A model generated the notes under the pieces. The model was not told where the DNA came from and ran no database searches. It worked only from the letters and a program-made list of their open reading frames with translations. This document shows positions 1-7,347 of a DNA stretch of 40,754 nt, one piece after another. Origin of the DNA: Methylotenera_A sp036675645 (GTDB lineage: Bacteria; Pseudomonadota; Gammaproteobacteria; Burkholderiales; Methylophilaceae); assembly GCA_036675645.1 (NCBI GenBank), contig JAKFEP010000017.1, positions 1-40,754 of the forward strand, written 5' to 3'. A program made the translations under genes and the position numbers. The stretch's first letter is position 1. Each line of letters begins with the position of its first letter.

Positions 1-123
1 CACAGCTAGAGAAGCTGCAAAAGCATCTGAAGCTAGATTATCAACACTAGAAAATCAACTTAATAAAATGGCAATAAATCAAGGCAATCCGCAATTAGTT
101 AATGAGCTAAACAGCGCAAGAAA
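1..123. repeat. Left copy of 123-bp terminal direct repeat (circular assembly overlap)
   Basis: Bases 1-123 are identical to 40632-40754. The reading frame of the ejection-protein gene continues across the junction, so the two ends are one locus. This fits a circular or circularly permuted (headful-packaged) genome whose contig was closed by sequence overlap. It need not be a physical terminal repeat. Confidence 0.97.
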
Positions 124-574
124 ACAAATTGCTAAACTTTACACTGTTGATGATGCTTTAAACAAAGGCACTGGCAGTATTGATGCTGCTAAACTTGGTA
201 CAAAATTCGCAAAAAACAAACCGCTAGATGGGGAGTTAAAAGAAATTGGTAGATTTGCTAACGCCTTTCAAACAAAAGGCATTGTGCCAAGAGGCGGGAT
301 GTTATCAGGGGCGGATATTAGCGCATTAGAACCTATGGCAATGGCTGGCTATGGCATGTTAGGAAATGTAGGCACAGGCAATGCGGCTGGCTTATTAGCT
401 GGTGGCATCCCTTTATTGAGAAGCCCTGCTAGAAGTTTAGCGTTATCTAAATTGATGCAATCAACACCTAATTATGCACAAGGGTTAACCCCGAGACTAT
501 TTGAAGGACTTTTGTCCCCCCGTTATGCGCCTATGGCTCTTACTGGCAGCACTGTTCCAACGTTCACGAAGTAA
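1..574 (+). CDS. Internal virion / DNA ejection protein, C-terminal part (continues from the right end)
   Basis: An open frame enters at base 2 and ends at TAA 572-574. Joined with 39664-40631 it gives one gene of 513 residues. The visible C-terminal part has a charged, probably coiled stretch (about residues 320-370 of the joined protein). A Gly/Ala-rich hydrophobic segment follows around LGNVGTGNAAGLLAGGIP, as in podoviral ejection proteins that enter the cell envelope. An ATG at 68 is internal, not the start. It is the last gene of the virion operon and is followed by terminators. The role is inferred from position and composition; I see no specific motif. Confidence 0.75.
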   Translation, partial: TAREAAKASEARLSTLENQLNKMAINQGNPQLVNELNSARKQIAKLYTVDDALNKGTGSIDAAKLGTKFAKNKPLDGELKEIGRFANAFQTKGIVPRGGMLSGADISALEPMAMAGYGMLGNVGTGNAAGLLAGGIPLLRSPARSLALSKLMQSTPNYAQGLTPRLFEGLLSPRYAPMALTGSTVPTFTK

Positions 575-697
575 TTGGTCTTTAAGCCAACCGTTCTTCA
601 TGTTTTTAATGATTACAACTTTAATCTTAACGCAAAGCCAAATTAGCAAGACAACTGCTAACGGTTGAACTATTAAAGCAATCATCCAGTTTTGCAT
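497..697 (-). CDS. Possible small membrane protein, antisense to the end of the virion operon
   Basis: A 66-residue frame. The first 30 residues are strongly hydrophobic (IALIVQPLAVVLLIWLC), followed by a basic tail with the motif NGWLKDQLLRERW, which I associate with small phage membrane proteins near tail genes. A good ribosome site (GGGAGG) lies 4 nt before the ATG, but it sits in the 3' arm of the hairpin that forms the plus-strand terminator at 701-724. The last 78 bases overlap the ejection-protein gene tail to tail. No minus-strand promoter is obvious. It could be a shadow frame. Confidence 0.4.
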   Translation of the reverse strand: MQNWMIALIVQPLAVVLLIWLCVKIKVVIIKNMKNGWLKDQLLRERWNSAASKSHRRITGGQKSFK

Positions 698-700
698 ACA

Positions 701-724
701 GCCTCCCAGTGAGGCTTTTATTTT
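701..724 (+). terminator. Intrinsic terminator after the virion operon
   Basis: Stem GCCTC (701-705) and GAGGC (711-715) around loop CCAGT, followed by TTTTATTTT. It lies 127 bases after the ejection-protein stop codon. Confidence 0.7.
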
Positions 725-751
725 GCCCTAAATATTTAATTAATACAACTA

Positions 752-773
752 GCCACCTTCGGGTGGTTTTTTC
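752..773 (+). terminator. Intrinsic terminator directly upstream of the tail-fibre gene
   Basis: Stem CCACC (753-757), loop TTCG, GGTGG (762-766), then six T. The sequence CATTT and the ribosome site AAGGAA follow at once, so the tail-fibre start is only about 15 nt past the T-run. The same element occurs at 22034-22060. Confidence 0.85.
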
Positions 774-787
774 ATTTAAGGAACACT

Positions 788-1765
788 ATGGCAGTACCTA
801 CCGTAATGAGCGATTTATCAACGACTGCGGCGAGTAATTCACCTGCTGGCAGTGAAGCGCCTATCTCTACAGATGACTTTCATCGTGCCATTCAAGCGAT
901 ATTAAGACACACCAACGCCAAAGGCTCTGATATTGCCTCTGCCACTACCACTAACATTGGTGCGGCTACAGGTGAGTTTGTTGACGTAACAGGCACGACT
1001 ACGATTACAGGGCTAGGCACGATTGCAGCCGGTATCGTACGAACTGTTCGTTTTACAGGAGCTTTAACTTTAACCCATAACGGCACAAGTTTAATCTTAC
1101 CTGGTGGTGCAAATATCACCACAGCGGCAAATGACACTGCAATATTCCGTTCGCTAGGTTCAGGTAACTGGCTATGTATTGAGTATAAGAAACAATCTGG
1201 CGTTGCAGTCATTGCATTTAATGGCGGCACGGTTACTACTGACATCATCGTACCTGATGAGGCTTATGACGCAACCAACTGGAATGCTAACTTAGAAGTC
1301 CCTACTAAAAACGCAGTCAGAGACAAGATAGTCGCAATGGATGCCGCAGCAGTAACGGTAACTGGCAACCAAAGTATAGATGGTGATAAGACATTCAGTG
1401 GCGATGTTCTAATTAATGGCGATTCTTTGCTTGGCTACGCAGCAGGCGCTGGTGGCGCAGTCACGCAGGCAACTAGTAAATCTACTGGCGTTACGCTGAA
1501 TACCCCCACAGGCAGGGTTACGATGCACAACGCCTCATTAGCCAATAATGTCACCGCTAGTTTCACTTTAACCAACAGTAAAATTACTGCCAAATCAGTT
1601 CTTGCTCTGACATTTGTGAGCGGCTCAATGACAGCAGGCGGCTATATTTTATCTGTTGAGGCTGGTGTTGGCGCAGCAGTGATTTCTATCAGAAACGTAA
1701 GTGGCGGCGCACTTGCAGAAGCAGCACAGATTAACTTTGTAGTGCTTAGTGGGGAAACAACATAA
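788..1765 (+). CDS. Tail fibre / tail-associated structural protein
   Basis: 325 residues. The N-terminus MAVPTVMSDLSTTAASNSPA followed by a short helical segment is a recurrent virion-anchoring start in phage fibres. Residues about 55-140 form a beta-rich domain with the phrases GTTTITGLG, ALTLTHNGTSLILPGG and GNWLCIEY, common to many phage tail-fibre and appendage proteins. The C-terminal 100 residues are low in charge and rich in Thr, Ala and Val. AAGGAA precedes the ATG. The stop overlaps the tailspike start (TAATG), so the two are probably one adhesin unit: adaptor fibre plus enzymatic or binding spike. Confidence 0.75.
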   Translation: MAVPTVMSDLSTTAASNSPAGSEAPISTDDFHRAIQAILRHTNAKGSDIASATTTNIGAATGEFVDVTGTTTITGLGTIAAGIVRTVRFTGALTLTHNGTSLILPGGANITTAANDTAIFRSLGSGNWLCIEYKKQSGVAVIAFNGGTVTTDIIVPDEAYDATNWNANLEVPTKNAVRDKIVAMDAAAVTVTGNQSIDGDKTFSGDVLINGDSLLGYAAGAGGAVTQATSKSTGVTLNTPTGRVTMHNASLANNVTASFTLTNSKITAKSVLALTFVSGSMTAGGYILSVEAGVGAAVISIRNVSGGALAEAAQINFVVLSGETT

Positions 1766-2784
1766 TGGCTAAAGTAACCGATTATGGCGCTGTATGTGAT
1801 GGCGTTACCGATGATACTTTAGCGGTACAAGCAGCGATTGATGATGACCAGTTAATTGAGTTCCCTATTGGCAAATGTATTATCACAGCGCCTTTATGTA
1901 TTAATAAGCCAGTCGTTATTCGTGGTGTCGGCAGACATTTAAGTACGCTCAAGCACCTTAACACCAATATGAATATGCTTAATATCACTACCGATGGCGG
2001 GGTTGATATTAAAAACATGGCATTTTCCGCACCCATAAATGCTACTGGTGGGCATGTGATTAACCTCACTGGCGACACAGTCAATGCCTTCTCTACGATT
2101 AAAGACTGTCTGTTTTATGGTGGCTGGAATCAGTTTTACACCACAGCCGCTTATGCGTGGATAGCAGACGGTAATTATCACTATGGCTATGTGAATACAG
2201 GCATACAGGTAAGGAATACCTATAACGCTGATTGGGGCGATTCTACCGTTACCAACACCGTCATGTCAGGCGGTGCGGCTAACTCGACTTCAATCTATCA
2301 AAGTTCTAGCGGTGGACTACGTATCGTCAATAATAAGCTCTTAGGCGGGGCTTACGCTTACCGTTATGCACCTACTGGCAACGAACTAACGTCAGACTTA
2401 ATCATTGCCAATAACTCAATCGAGAATCAAACGGTAGCCGCTATGCGCTTTACCACTGCCAATCAAGGGGCTGTGTTAGCCAACATTGTCATTAATGCTA
2501 ATCAGTTCATGAATCAGCCTATTGTGGTTGCAATGGATAGTCCACACAGGTTTATGTCAAGAATCGTCATTAGTGACAACTCAATGAGCGTAGTAAGTCA
2601 GTACGGCATTATCCTGACCAATGTTGAGGATTTTATCGTCAGTAACAACCAAATCACTGGCAACGGTGTAAACGGTATAGCTATCGGTTCGGCTAGTCAG
2701 AACGGCAAAGTTACTGGCAATAGGACTAAAGGCTTTTCAACAGGCATTGTTAACAGTTCATCATCTACAGTAGTGATTAATTAG
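1765..2784 (+). CDS. Right-handed beta-helix tailspike (receptor-binding, possible polysaccharide depolymerase)
   Basis: 339 residues. It opens with VTDYGAVCDGVTDDTLAVQA, the classic pectate-lyase_3 entry motif (DYGA..DG.TDDT.A.QAA) of phage tailspikes. After residue 60 there are repeating short strands of the type I.NN.I, for example GLRIVNNKLLGG, LIIANNSIENQ, IVISDNSMS, FIVSNNQITGN and GKVTGNRTKGF, as expected for a parallel beta-helix. No specific catalytic pair can be assigned by eye. There is no trimerisation tail beyond the helix, so it may rely on the upstream fibre protein (TAATG overlap) for anchoring. Confidence 0.82.
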   Translation: MAKVTDYGAVCDGVTDDTLAVQAAIDDDQLIEFPIGKCIITAPLCINKPVVIRGVGRHLSTLKHLNTNMNMLNITTDGGVDIKNMAFSAPINATGGHVINLTGDTVNAFSTIKDCLFYGGWNQFYTTAAYAWIADGNYHYGYVNTGIQVRNTYNADWGDSTVTNTVMSGGAANSTSIYQSSSGGLRIVNNKLLGGAYAYRYAPTGNELTSDLIIANNSIENQTVAAMRFTTANQGAVLANIVINANQFMNQPIVVAMDSPHRFMSRIVISDNSMSVVSQYGIILTNVEDFIVSNNQITGNGVNGIAIGSASQNGKVTGNRTKGFSTGIVNSSSSTVVIN

Positions 2785-2791
2785 GATAATT

Positions 2792-3124
2792 ATGGAAACA
2801 ACATTTTTAGCCAAACTCAGTGCATGGTTCTGGACTATCGTGCCTGCCGCTATTGGCTCTGCCTTATCACTCTATCTCGGTAAAGAAAAGACAGCGTTAA
2901 TGACGAAGGTTGAGCTGTTGCTGGTATTTTTATTCGGCATCAGCATTGCTCACTTCTTGGGTGGTGCAGCAATTGTTTATCTTGGGGTAACAGCCCCAAT
3001 TATTGCAGACGCGATTAAATTCACTGTTGGTTTAGTTGGCATGGCAATCCTTTCACATGTATTAGAGCAAAGCCCTTTAGTTGTAACTGCTTTGCGTAAA
3101 AAATACTTTCCTGGGGGTGATTGA
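2792..3124 (+). CDS. Holin-like membrane protein
   Basis: 110 residues with three hydrophobic segments (about 10-28, 42-62, 68-92) and a short basic, then acidic C-terminus (RKKYFPGGD). The order and length fit the LydA/holin superfamily III type of phage holin, which permeabilises the inner membrane to release endolysin. It is the first gene of the lysis block and overlaps the next frame (TGATG). Assignment rests on topology and position. Confidence 0.7.
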   Translation: METTFLAKLSAWFWTIVPAAIGSALSLYLGKEKTALMTKVELLLVFLFGISIAHFLGGAAIVYLGVTAPIIADAIKFTVGLVGMAILSHVLEQSPLVVTALRKKYFPGGD

Positions 3125-3366
3125 TGGTTTATCTACTCTTATTCATCGTAAGCCTCGGTCTCATTTTCTCTACCAAAATTAATACTGACAATACGCTAAA
3201 ACTACTTGGCATTGGATGTATGGCAGTAGGTGCACTAGCCAGCTATGAGAAAACGCCAAGCATATTAATCGTCATTGGTGCGGTTCTATATATTTTATCA
3301 GAACTGATTGCTGCTTATTTCGGTAAGCATAAGCGCAGAAGCTACGACAAGGTTACCAGTGGATGA
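3124..3366 (+). CDS. Small membrane protein of the lysis cassette (possible second holin or antiholin)
   Basis: 80 residues from ATG 3124, which overlaps the holin stop; a TTG three bases earlier is less likely. Three hydrophobic stretches (VYLLLFIVSLGLIF; LLGIGCMAVGALA; ILIVIGAVLYILSELIAAYF) end in a basic tail GKHKRRSYDK. Tight coupling to the holin suggests a partner in lysis timing. I do not recognise the family. Confidence 0.6.
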   Translation: MVYLLLFIVSLGLIFSTKINTDNTLKLLGIGCMAVGALASYEKTPSILIVIGAVLYILSELIAAYFGKHKRRSYDKVTSG

Positions 3367-3526
3367 ATTTCAGCTACTAGAGGACTACTTCAACCACATG
3401 GTAGGTAAAACTATTATTGGCGTAGGAATAATCAATGATGAGTTCACCTTCAAGCTGGATGATGGTTCGGTAGTGACCCTGTTTAGCGAAAACGATTTGT
3501 CTTTGAACGTCACTTATACAAACTGA
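3359..3526 (+). CDS. Small hypothetical protein in the lysis cassette
   Basis: 55 residues from GTG 3359, overlapping the preceding stop codon, with AAGG 6 nt upstream. An upstream TTG at 3308 would also be possible but would run through the previous gene. It is acidic, soluble and predicted beta-rich (MVGKTIIGVGIINDEFTFKL), with no recognised motif. Confidence 0.5.
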   Translation: MDEFQLLEDYFNHMVGKTIIGVGIINDEFTFKLDDGSVVTLFSENDLSLNVTYTN

Positions 3527-3534
3527 AAGGTTAT

Positions 3535-4296
3535 ATGCCAATTAAGCATTTGGTGATACCAGACGTGCAAGCAAAAGATGGAATAGATTTTAAGTATTTA
3601 ACCGCGATTGGTAATTACATAGTAGCCAAAAAGCCTGACGTGATTATATGCGGTGGAGACTTCGCTGACATGGAGAGTTTAAGCTCGTATGACAGAGGCA
3701 TGAAGTCATTTGAGGGCAGAAGCTACAACAAAGATATTTGGGCGGCTAGAGAGGCTATGGATGCACTCCTGACCCCTTTATTCAATGAGCAGGCTAGGTT
3801 AGTAAAGAATAAAGAAAAACGCTATAAACCACGCATGGTTTTAACACTTGGCAACCATGAAAACCGAATCAACCGAGTAATCAATGAAGACCGAAAACTT
3901 GAAGGCTTAATCTCTACTGATGACCTTCCATACCAAGACTTTGAAGTTATCCCATTTTTGCAAGTAGAAACAATTAATGGAATTGCCTACTCGCATTATT
4001 TCACTAGTGGGGTGATGGGAAGGCCAATTACAACGGCTAACGCACTACTTACCAAAAAACACATGAGCTGCTTTGCCTTCCACCAACAAGGCAGACAAAT
4101 AGCTTATGGCAGACGTGCAGATGGTACAGAAATGACAGCGATTATCTGCGGTAGTTGTTATGAGCATGACGAGGCTTATATGGGGCCACAAGGCAATCAG
4201 ATATGGCGCGGATTTTACATGCTTCATGATGTAGTAGATGGGGCTTGCGATGAAATGGCTGTTTCAATTAAATACGTAAAGGAAAATTACTTATGA
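3535..4296 (+). CDS. Calcineurin-like metallophosphoesterase
   Basis: 253 residues. The metallophosphatase signatures appear in order: D10-x-Q12 (the usual D-x-H with Q), GGDFAD with D42, GNHEN with N107-H108-E109, and later His residues (SHYF; FHQQGRQ). These bind two divalent metals in phosphodiesterases and phosphatases. No signal peptide, so cytoplasmic. It sits between lysis genes, and its stop overlaps the next start (ATGA). The substrate cannot be read from sequence; nucleic-acid or nucleotide phosphoesterase activity is likely. The D-x-Q variant at the first metal site should be noted. Confidence 0.85.
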   Translation: MPIKHLVIPDVQAKDGIDFKYLTAIGNYIVAKKPDVIICGGDFADMESLSSYDRGMKSFEGRSYNKDIWAAREAMDALLTPLFNEQARLVKNKEKRYKPRMVLTLGNHENRINRVINEDRKLEGLISTDDLPYQDFEVIPFLQVETINGIAYSHYFTSGVMGRPITTANALLTKKHMSCFAFHQQGRQIAYGRRADGTEMTAIICGSCYEHDEAYMGPQGNQIWRGFYMLHDVVDGACDEMAVSIKYVKENYL

Positions 4297-4616
4297 AATA
4301 TTTTATAGCTGCATTAACAGTATCAGAGGCCGCCTTAATTGGCGGTTTTTTATTAATAGCATCAGCATTTCCTGCTCATGCAGGCACAGCATGTGATGAG
4401 TGGGCTAACTTTGCCAAGATTGTGACTTACAAAGGTCGTGATTCTGGCATTCCACGCGAAACTGCTAAAGATAATGCTGTACTTTTTAGCCCTAATCCTA
4501 GCGAGAATGTAATCGCATTAACATGGATTGATTACGTTTATGACAACCCAGATATTGGGCCAGTTGAAGTTTGGCACAGTGTTTATGCACAATGCTTAAC
4601 AACCTCAGGCGTATGA
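4293..4616 (+). CDS. Exported small protein, unknown function
   Basis: 107 residues with a signal peptide: hydrophobic core ALIGGFLLIASAF and AHA cleavage-like site near residue 30. The mature part has two Cys (in TACDEW and AQCLTT) that could form a disulfide, plus the segment YKGRDSGIPRETAKDN. Small secreted proteins of this type occur in proteobacteria and phages, but I cannot name the family. It is coupled by ATGA on both sides to the phosphoesterase and endolysin genes, so it probably acts in the periplasm during lysis. Confidence 0.6.
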   Translation: MKYFIAALTVSEAALIGGFLLIASAFPAHAGTACDEWANFAKIVTYKGRDSGIPRETAKDNAVLFSPNPSENVIALTWIDYVYDNPDIGPVEVWHSVYAQCLTTSGV

Positions 4617-5092
4617 AAGAGCCTAAATACCTTTCCCTAGCGCGTAGCCATATTGGGCTAAAAGAGCTTACTGGTAGCAACGACCACCCACTTATTTTAA
4701 GTGCATGGGTTAAGTTAAACGCTGGCTGGTTGTACAAAGAAGCATGGTGTGGACTTGGTGTTGGATATTGCTTAGATGCATTTGGATACGCTATTCCTAA
4801 AGCATTTTATCGAGCTAAGGCTTGGTTGGATTGGGGTGAAAGACTTGACGAGCCTTGCTTGGGTTGCGTGGTGATATTTGACCGCAAAGGCGGAGGGCAT
4901 GTTGGTTTCCCTATAGCTAAAGACCATGCTGGCAGATTGCGTGTATTAGGCGCTAATCAAAAAAATCAGGTTTCGGTAGAACCATTTGAAACCAAGCGCG
5001 TACTCGGCTACAGAATGCCATTTGGAGTACCTACTAGAACACCATTACCAGTTGTTTCTAACGCAGACGCAGCATCAGAAAACGAAGCGTGA
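4613..5092 (+). CDS. Endolysin-like peptidoglycan hydrolase (TIGR02594 / CHAP type)
   Basis: 159 residues from ATG 4613, which overlaps the previous stop; an upstream ATG at 4571 lies inside the previous gene. The N-terminus EPKYLSLARSHIGLKELTGS and the segment KEAWCGLGVGYCLDAFG with C46 match the TIGR02594 family. H96 in GGGHVGF and N115 in VLGANQ complete a Cys-His-Asn type papain-like site. It would cleave peptide bonds in the cell wall after release through the holin. No signal sequence is seen, which is consistent with holin-dependent export. Confidence 0.78.
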   Translation: MKEPKYLSLARSHIGLKELTGSNDHPLILSAWVKLNAGWLYKEAWCGLGVGYCLDAFGYAIPKAFYRAKAWLDWGERLDEPCLGCVVIFDRKGGGHVGFPIAKDHAGRLRVLGANQKNQVSVEPFETKRVLGYRMPFGVPTRTPLPVVSNADAASENEA

Positions 5093-5123
5093 TGTGTATA
5101 GAAAAACGCATTCTATCGACACA
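5093..5123 (+). other. Hairpin between endolysin and lipoprotein genes
   Basis: TGTGT-ATAGAA (5093-5103), loop AAACGCA, TTCTAT (5111-5116), a CG bulge, then ACACA (5119-5123): 11 base pairs. No T-run follows, so it is probably an mRNA structure, not a terminator. The phrase TATCGACA recurs at the hairpin and just before the next ATG. Confidence 0.45.
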
Positions 5124-5160
5124 TTCTGAAAATATGTACACAAAATAGGATTTTATCGAC

Positions 5161-5328
5161 ATGAAAACACTTTTAATCTTACTCGCACTATCTCTAACAG
5201 CTTGCCCAAGTGTCGGCACAATTGCTTCTTATATGCCTACAGCAGAATGTGGCAAGGTTTTATATGACCGAGATAATGAGCGTGAAGCCGGTAAAGAAAT
5301 AATCATCCACGCAGTATGCCCTAAATAA
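5161..5328 (+). CDS. Small outer-membrane-type lipoprotein
   Basis: 55 residues, too short for usual gene-finder cut-offs. MKTLLILLALSLTAC is a clear lipoprotein signal with lipobox LTAC and Cys at position 15. The mature part is about 40 residues with two further Cys (AECGKV; AVCPK). In lysis cassettes a small lipoprotein may be an Rz1-like outer-membrane spanin subunit, but it lacks the Pro-rich character and I see no inner-membrane partner. The stop overlaps the next start (TAATG). Confidence 0.65.
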   Translation: MKTLLILLALSLTACPSVGTIASYMPTAECGKVLYDRDNEREAGKEIIIHAVCPK

Positions 5329-5780
5329 TGTCTGATTTTATAAACACGGTAAAGCCATCTAAGGCTGAAATCAAAAAGGATGCAGAGCCGCAAAGGGTTC
5401 ATCTATTTGATTTATTACATGTTGTTGTTTTACTCGATGATAAAGACAGACTTACTAAGCCATATAAAGTGAGGCTTGATTTAGATGAGTTTGAAATCCC
5501 TGAAGGATTCGAGACTGATTACAGTAGCGTACCTCGCTTACCTGTAGTTTATTTATGGCTTGGTGGACGAGGCAAACGAGCTGCTGTTGTGCATGATTAT
5601 ATCTATCGTCAAGGCCGCTATCCTCAATCTGTTTGCGATGATTATTTCTACCTTTTATTACGTTATACAGGCGTAGATAGATTATCTGCATGGGCATTTC
5701 TAAGAGGCTTACGAATCGGTGGGTTTAAAGCCTATGAGAAATACGCAATGGCACGCAAAGAAGTAGCCAAGCAAGTATGA
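5328..5780 (+). CDS. DUF1353 family phage protein
   Basis: 150 residues. The family phrases are present: IPEGFETDYSSVPR (about 62-75), RAAVVHDYIYRQGRYP (about 89-104), the Asp/Tyr pair in CDDYFYLLL, and GLRIGGFKAYEKY near the end. The conserved TD, HD and DD residues look like a metal or catalytic site, but the function of DUF1353 is not established to my knowledge. It is very often found with phage lysis genes, as here, between the lipoprotein and a short membrane ORF (ATGA overlap). Confidence 0.8.
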   Translation: MSDFINTVKPSKAEIKKDAEPQRVHLFDLLHVVVLLDDKDRLTKPYKVRLDLDEFEIPEGFETDYSSVPRLPVVYLWLGGRGKRAAVVHDYIYRQGRYPQSVCDDYFYLLLRYTGVDRLSAWAFLRGLRIGGFKAYEKYAMARKEVAKQV

Positions 5781-5893
5781 AGCTCACCATATTACTACTT
5801 TGCTTATGCGTTGTGATTGCTTTCAGCTTTCATGTAGATAAGCAGAATCCGAATGAGAAGTTAAATTCACTATTAAGAACTGGAGTTTGCTAG
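5777..5893 (+). CDS. Very small membrane or exported peptide
   Basis: 38 residues (MKLTILLLCLCVVIAFSFHV... ending TGVC). The first 18 residues form one hydrophobic helix or signal anchor. ATGA overlap with DUF1353 and TAGTG overlap with the next gene support translation by coupling. No family recognised. Confidence 0.5.
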   Translation: MKLTILLLCLCVVIAFSFHVDKQNPNEKLNSLLRTGVC

Positions 5894-6081
5894 TGACCCA
5901 CATAGATATTAAAGGCAGGACATGGCATGAGTTTACCTGCTCATATCTGCATCCGCTAGATGATCAAAAGTTAAGTTTCACGATATGGGCAATTGATTTT
6001 GCAGACGCACAAGAACGGCTTAAGTTCATTGGTGAAGTTGGCATCGTTGATGGAAAACTAGAGAAAGTTATTAATTGTTAG
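5893..6081 (+). CDS. Small conserved phage protein
   Basis: 62 residues from GTG 5893, overlapping the previous stop (TAGTG). A TTG at 5887 is an alternative. The segments TIWAIDFADAQERLKFIGEVG and DGKLEKVI look like a small alpha/beta protein seen in phage genomes. There are no catalytic signatures. It probably ends the lysis operon. Confidence 0.5.
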   Translation: MTHIDIKGRTWHEFTCSYLHPLDDQKLSFTIWAIDFADAQERLKFIGEVGIVDGKLEKVINC

Positions 6082-6090
6082 GAGTAAAGA

Positions 6091-7332
6091 ATGACCAGAA
6101 TCACACATTACAGAAACGCAATATTGATTATCTTGGTTGCCTCAATTATCGGCATATCAACCGCTTATGCAGCACTGTATTATATTGATGGCACGAAAAT
6201 TACAGTTAATGGCATACCTGCTGGCTTAACGGCTAAAGAACGCGCTAAATTAAAAACAGTTAACACTCAATCTGTTAGTGAGGCTTTATGTGTTCCGCAA
6301 TGTGACCAGTTAAATAAAGCGGCAGCTAAGTCCAAGATTAAAGCAATTGTTCTTGCTGAAACTCCGCCTGTCGTTATTCCTCCAGTGGTCGTTCCTCCTG
6401 TAGTGCCTCCAACTAGCCTAATGCCATTTGTAGATAAGACTAAATATATCACACCAGCAGTTGGCTATAATGATTTGCGTGTACGAAACACCAGTGAGCA
6501 GCCTACCAATAAAGATGGTAGCTTCAGGATTAGTTGTTTAGTCAGTCACATGAATAACGATGACCCTTTACTTTATCCTAATCAAGAAGGCCGCGCACAT
6601 CCACATACTTTCTACGGTAACACTAATGTTAAACACAACACTAATTTAGACACGCTTTCAACAGTAGGCAATAGCACCTGTGATGGTGGCATTATGAATC
6701 GTTCAGCCTATTGGCATCCAACTATGGTAGCCCCCCAAGGTGTACCTGTACTAGCTGATGGTGGAGCTATCTTCTACTACAAACACGGGGCTTTACCAGC
6801 TACAAGTATTAAGTCACCACCTAAAGGCTTACGCATGATTGCTGGCAATATGCATGCTAAGACAGCAGGAGAGGCTAAATCAACCATATTCTGGTGTATT
6901 AACATTGCATTGCAACATAGCAATGGCATGGGTAAGTTGAGAAATATCCCTGCATGCGGTACAGATACATTCTTGCAGATGATTACTACCTTTCCGCAAT
7001 GTTGGGATGGCAAGAATTTAGACAGTCCAAATCATCAAGACCATATGGCTTATCCGGTAGAGAATAAATGCCCGACTACTCATCCAGTGCCTATTCCTGA
7101 AATATCACTTAACCTGAATTACAAAGTGCCTAGTGGTGGTACTGGTAAATGGCGGTTATCTAGTGACAACTATGAATGGAACGGTAGCAATGCAGGTTAT
7201 AGTGGTCATGCAGATTGGGTAAATGGATGGGATCAGCCTTTCCTAGATGGCATCGTTAAGAATTGCATCAATGCGGTAAAAGACTGCCATGCTCATTTAT
7301 TGGGAGACGGAAGGATGTTTTACCGTAACTAG
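6091..7332 (+). CDS. Exported DUF1996 domain protein (probable lysogenic-conversion gene)
   Basis: 413 residues. Residues 8-28 form a signal or anchor (ILIILVASIIGISTAYA). Residues 91-108 form a Pro/Val linker with PPVV repeats. From about 145 to 405 it carries DUF1996 landmarks: RAHPHTFYGN, SAYWHPTM, FPQCWDGKNLDSPNHQDH (about 301-318), AYPVENKCPTTHPVPIPE and DCHAHLLGDG. The domain is known from secreted bacterial and fungal proteins and has no established activity to my knowledge. The many His, Asp and Cys suggest a metal-binding, disulfide-bonded extracellular domain. GGAG precedes the start. It lies between lysis genes and the integrase region, a common place for cargo genes. Confidence 0.8.
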   Translation: MTRITHYRNAILIILVASIIGISTAYAALYYIDGTKITVNGIPAGLTAKERAKLKTVNTQSVSEALCVPQCDQLNKAAAKSKIKAIVLAETPPVVIPPVVVPPVVPPTSLMPFVDKTKYITPAVGYNDLRVRNTSEQPTNKDGSFRISCLVSHMNNDDPLLYPNQEGRAHPHTFYGNTNVKHNTNLDTLSTVGNSTCDGGIMNRSAYWHPTMVAPQGVPVLADGGAIFYYKHGALPATSIKSPPKGLRMIAGNMHAKTAGEAKSTIFWCINIALQHSNGMGKLRNIPACGTDTFLQMITTFPQCWDGKNLDSPNHQDHMAYPVENKCPTTHPVPIPEISLNLNYKVPSGGTGKWRLSSDNYEWNGSNAGYSGHADWVNGWDQPFLDGIVKNCINAVKDCHAHLLGDGRMFYRN

Positions 7333-7347
7333 GAACCACACATAATA

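Noticed and set aside
1..123. Physical terminal redundancy (T7-like direct terminal repeats)
   Set aside because: The repeat lies inside a coding gene, is short, and is simplest explained by contig overlap of a circular or permuted genome.
5161..5328. Confident Rz1 (outer-membrane spanin) assignment for the small lipoprotein
   Set aside because: Lipobox and location fit, but it lacks Pro-rich content and no Rz-like inner-membrane coiled-coil partner is present nearby.
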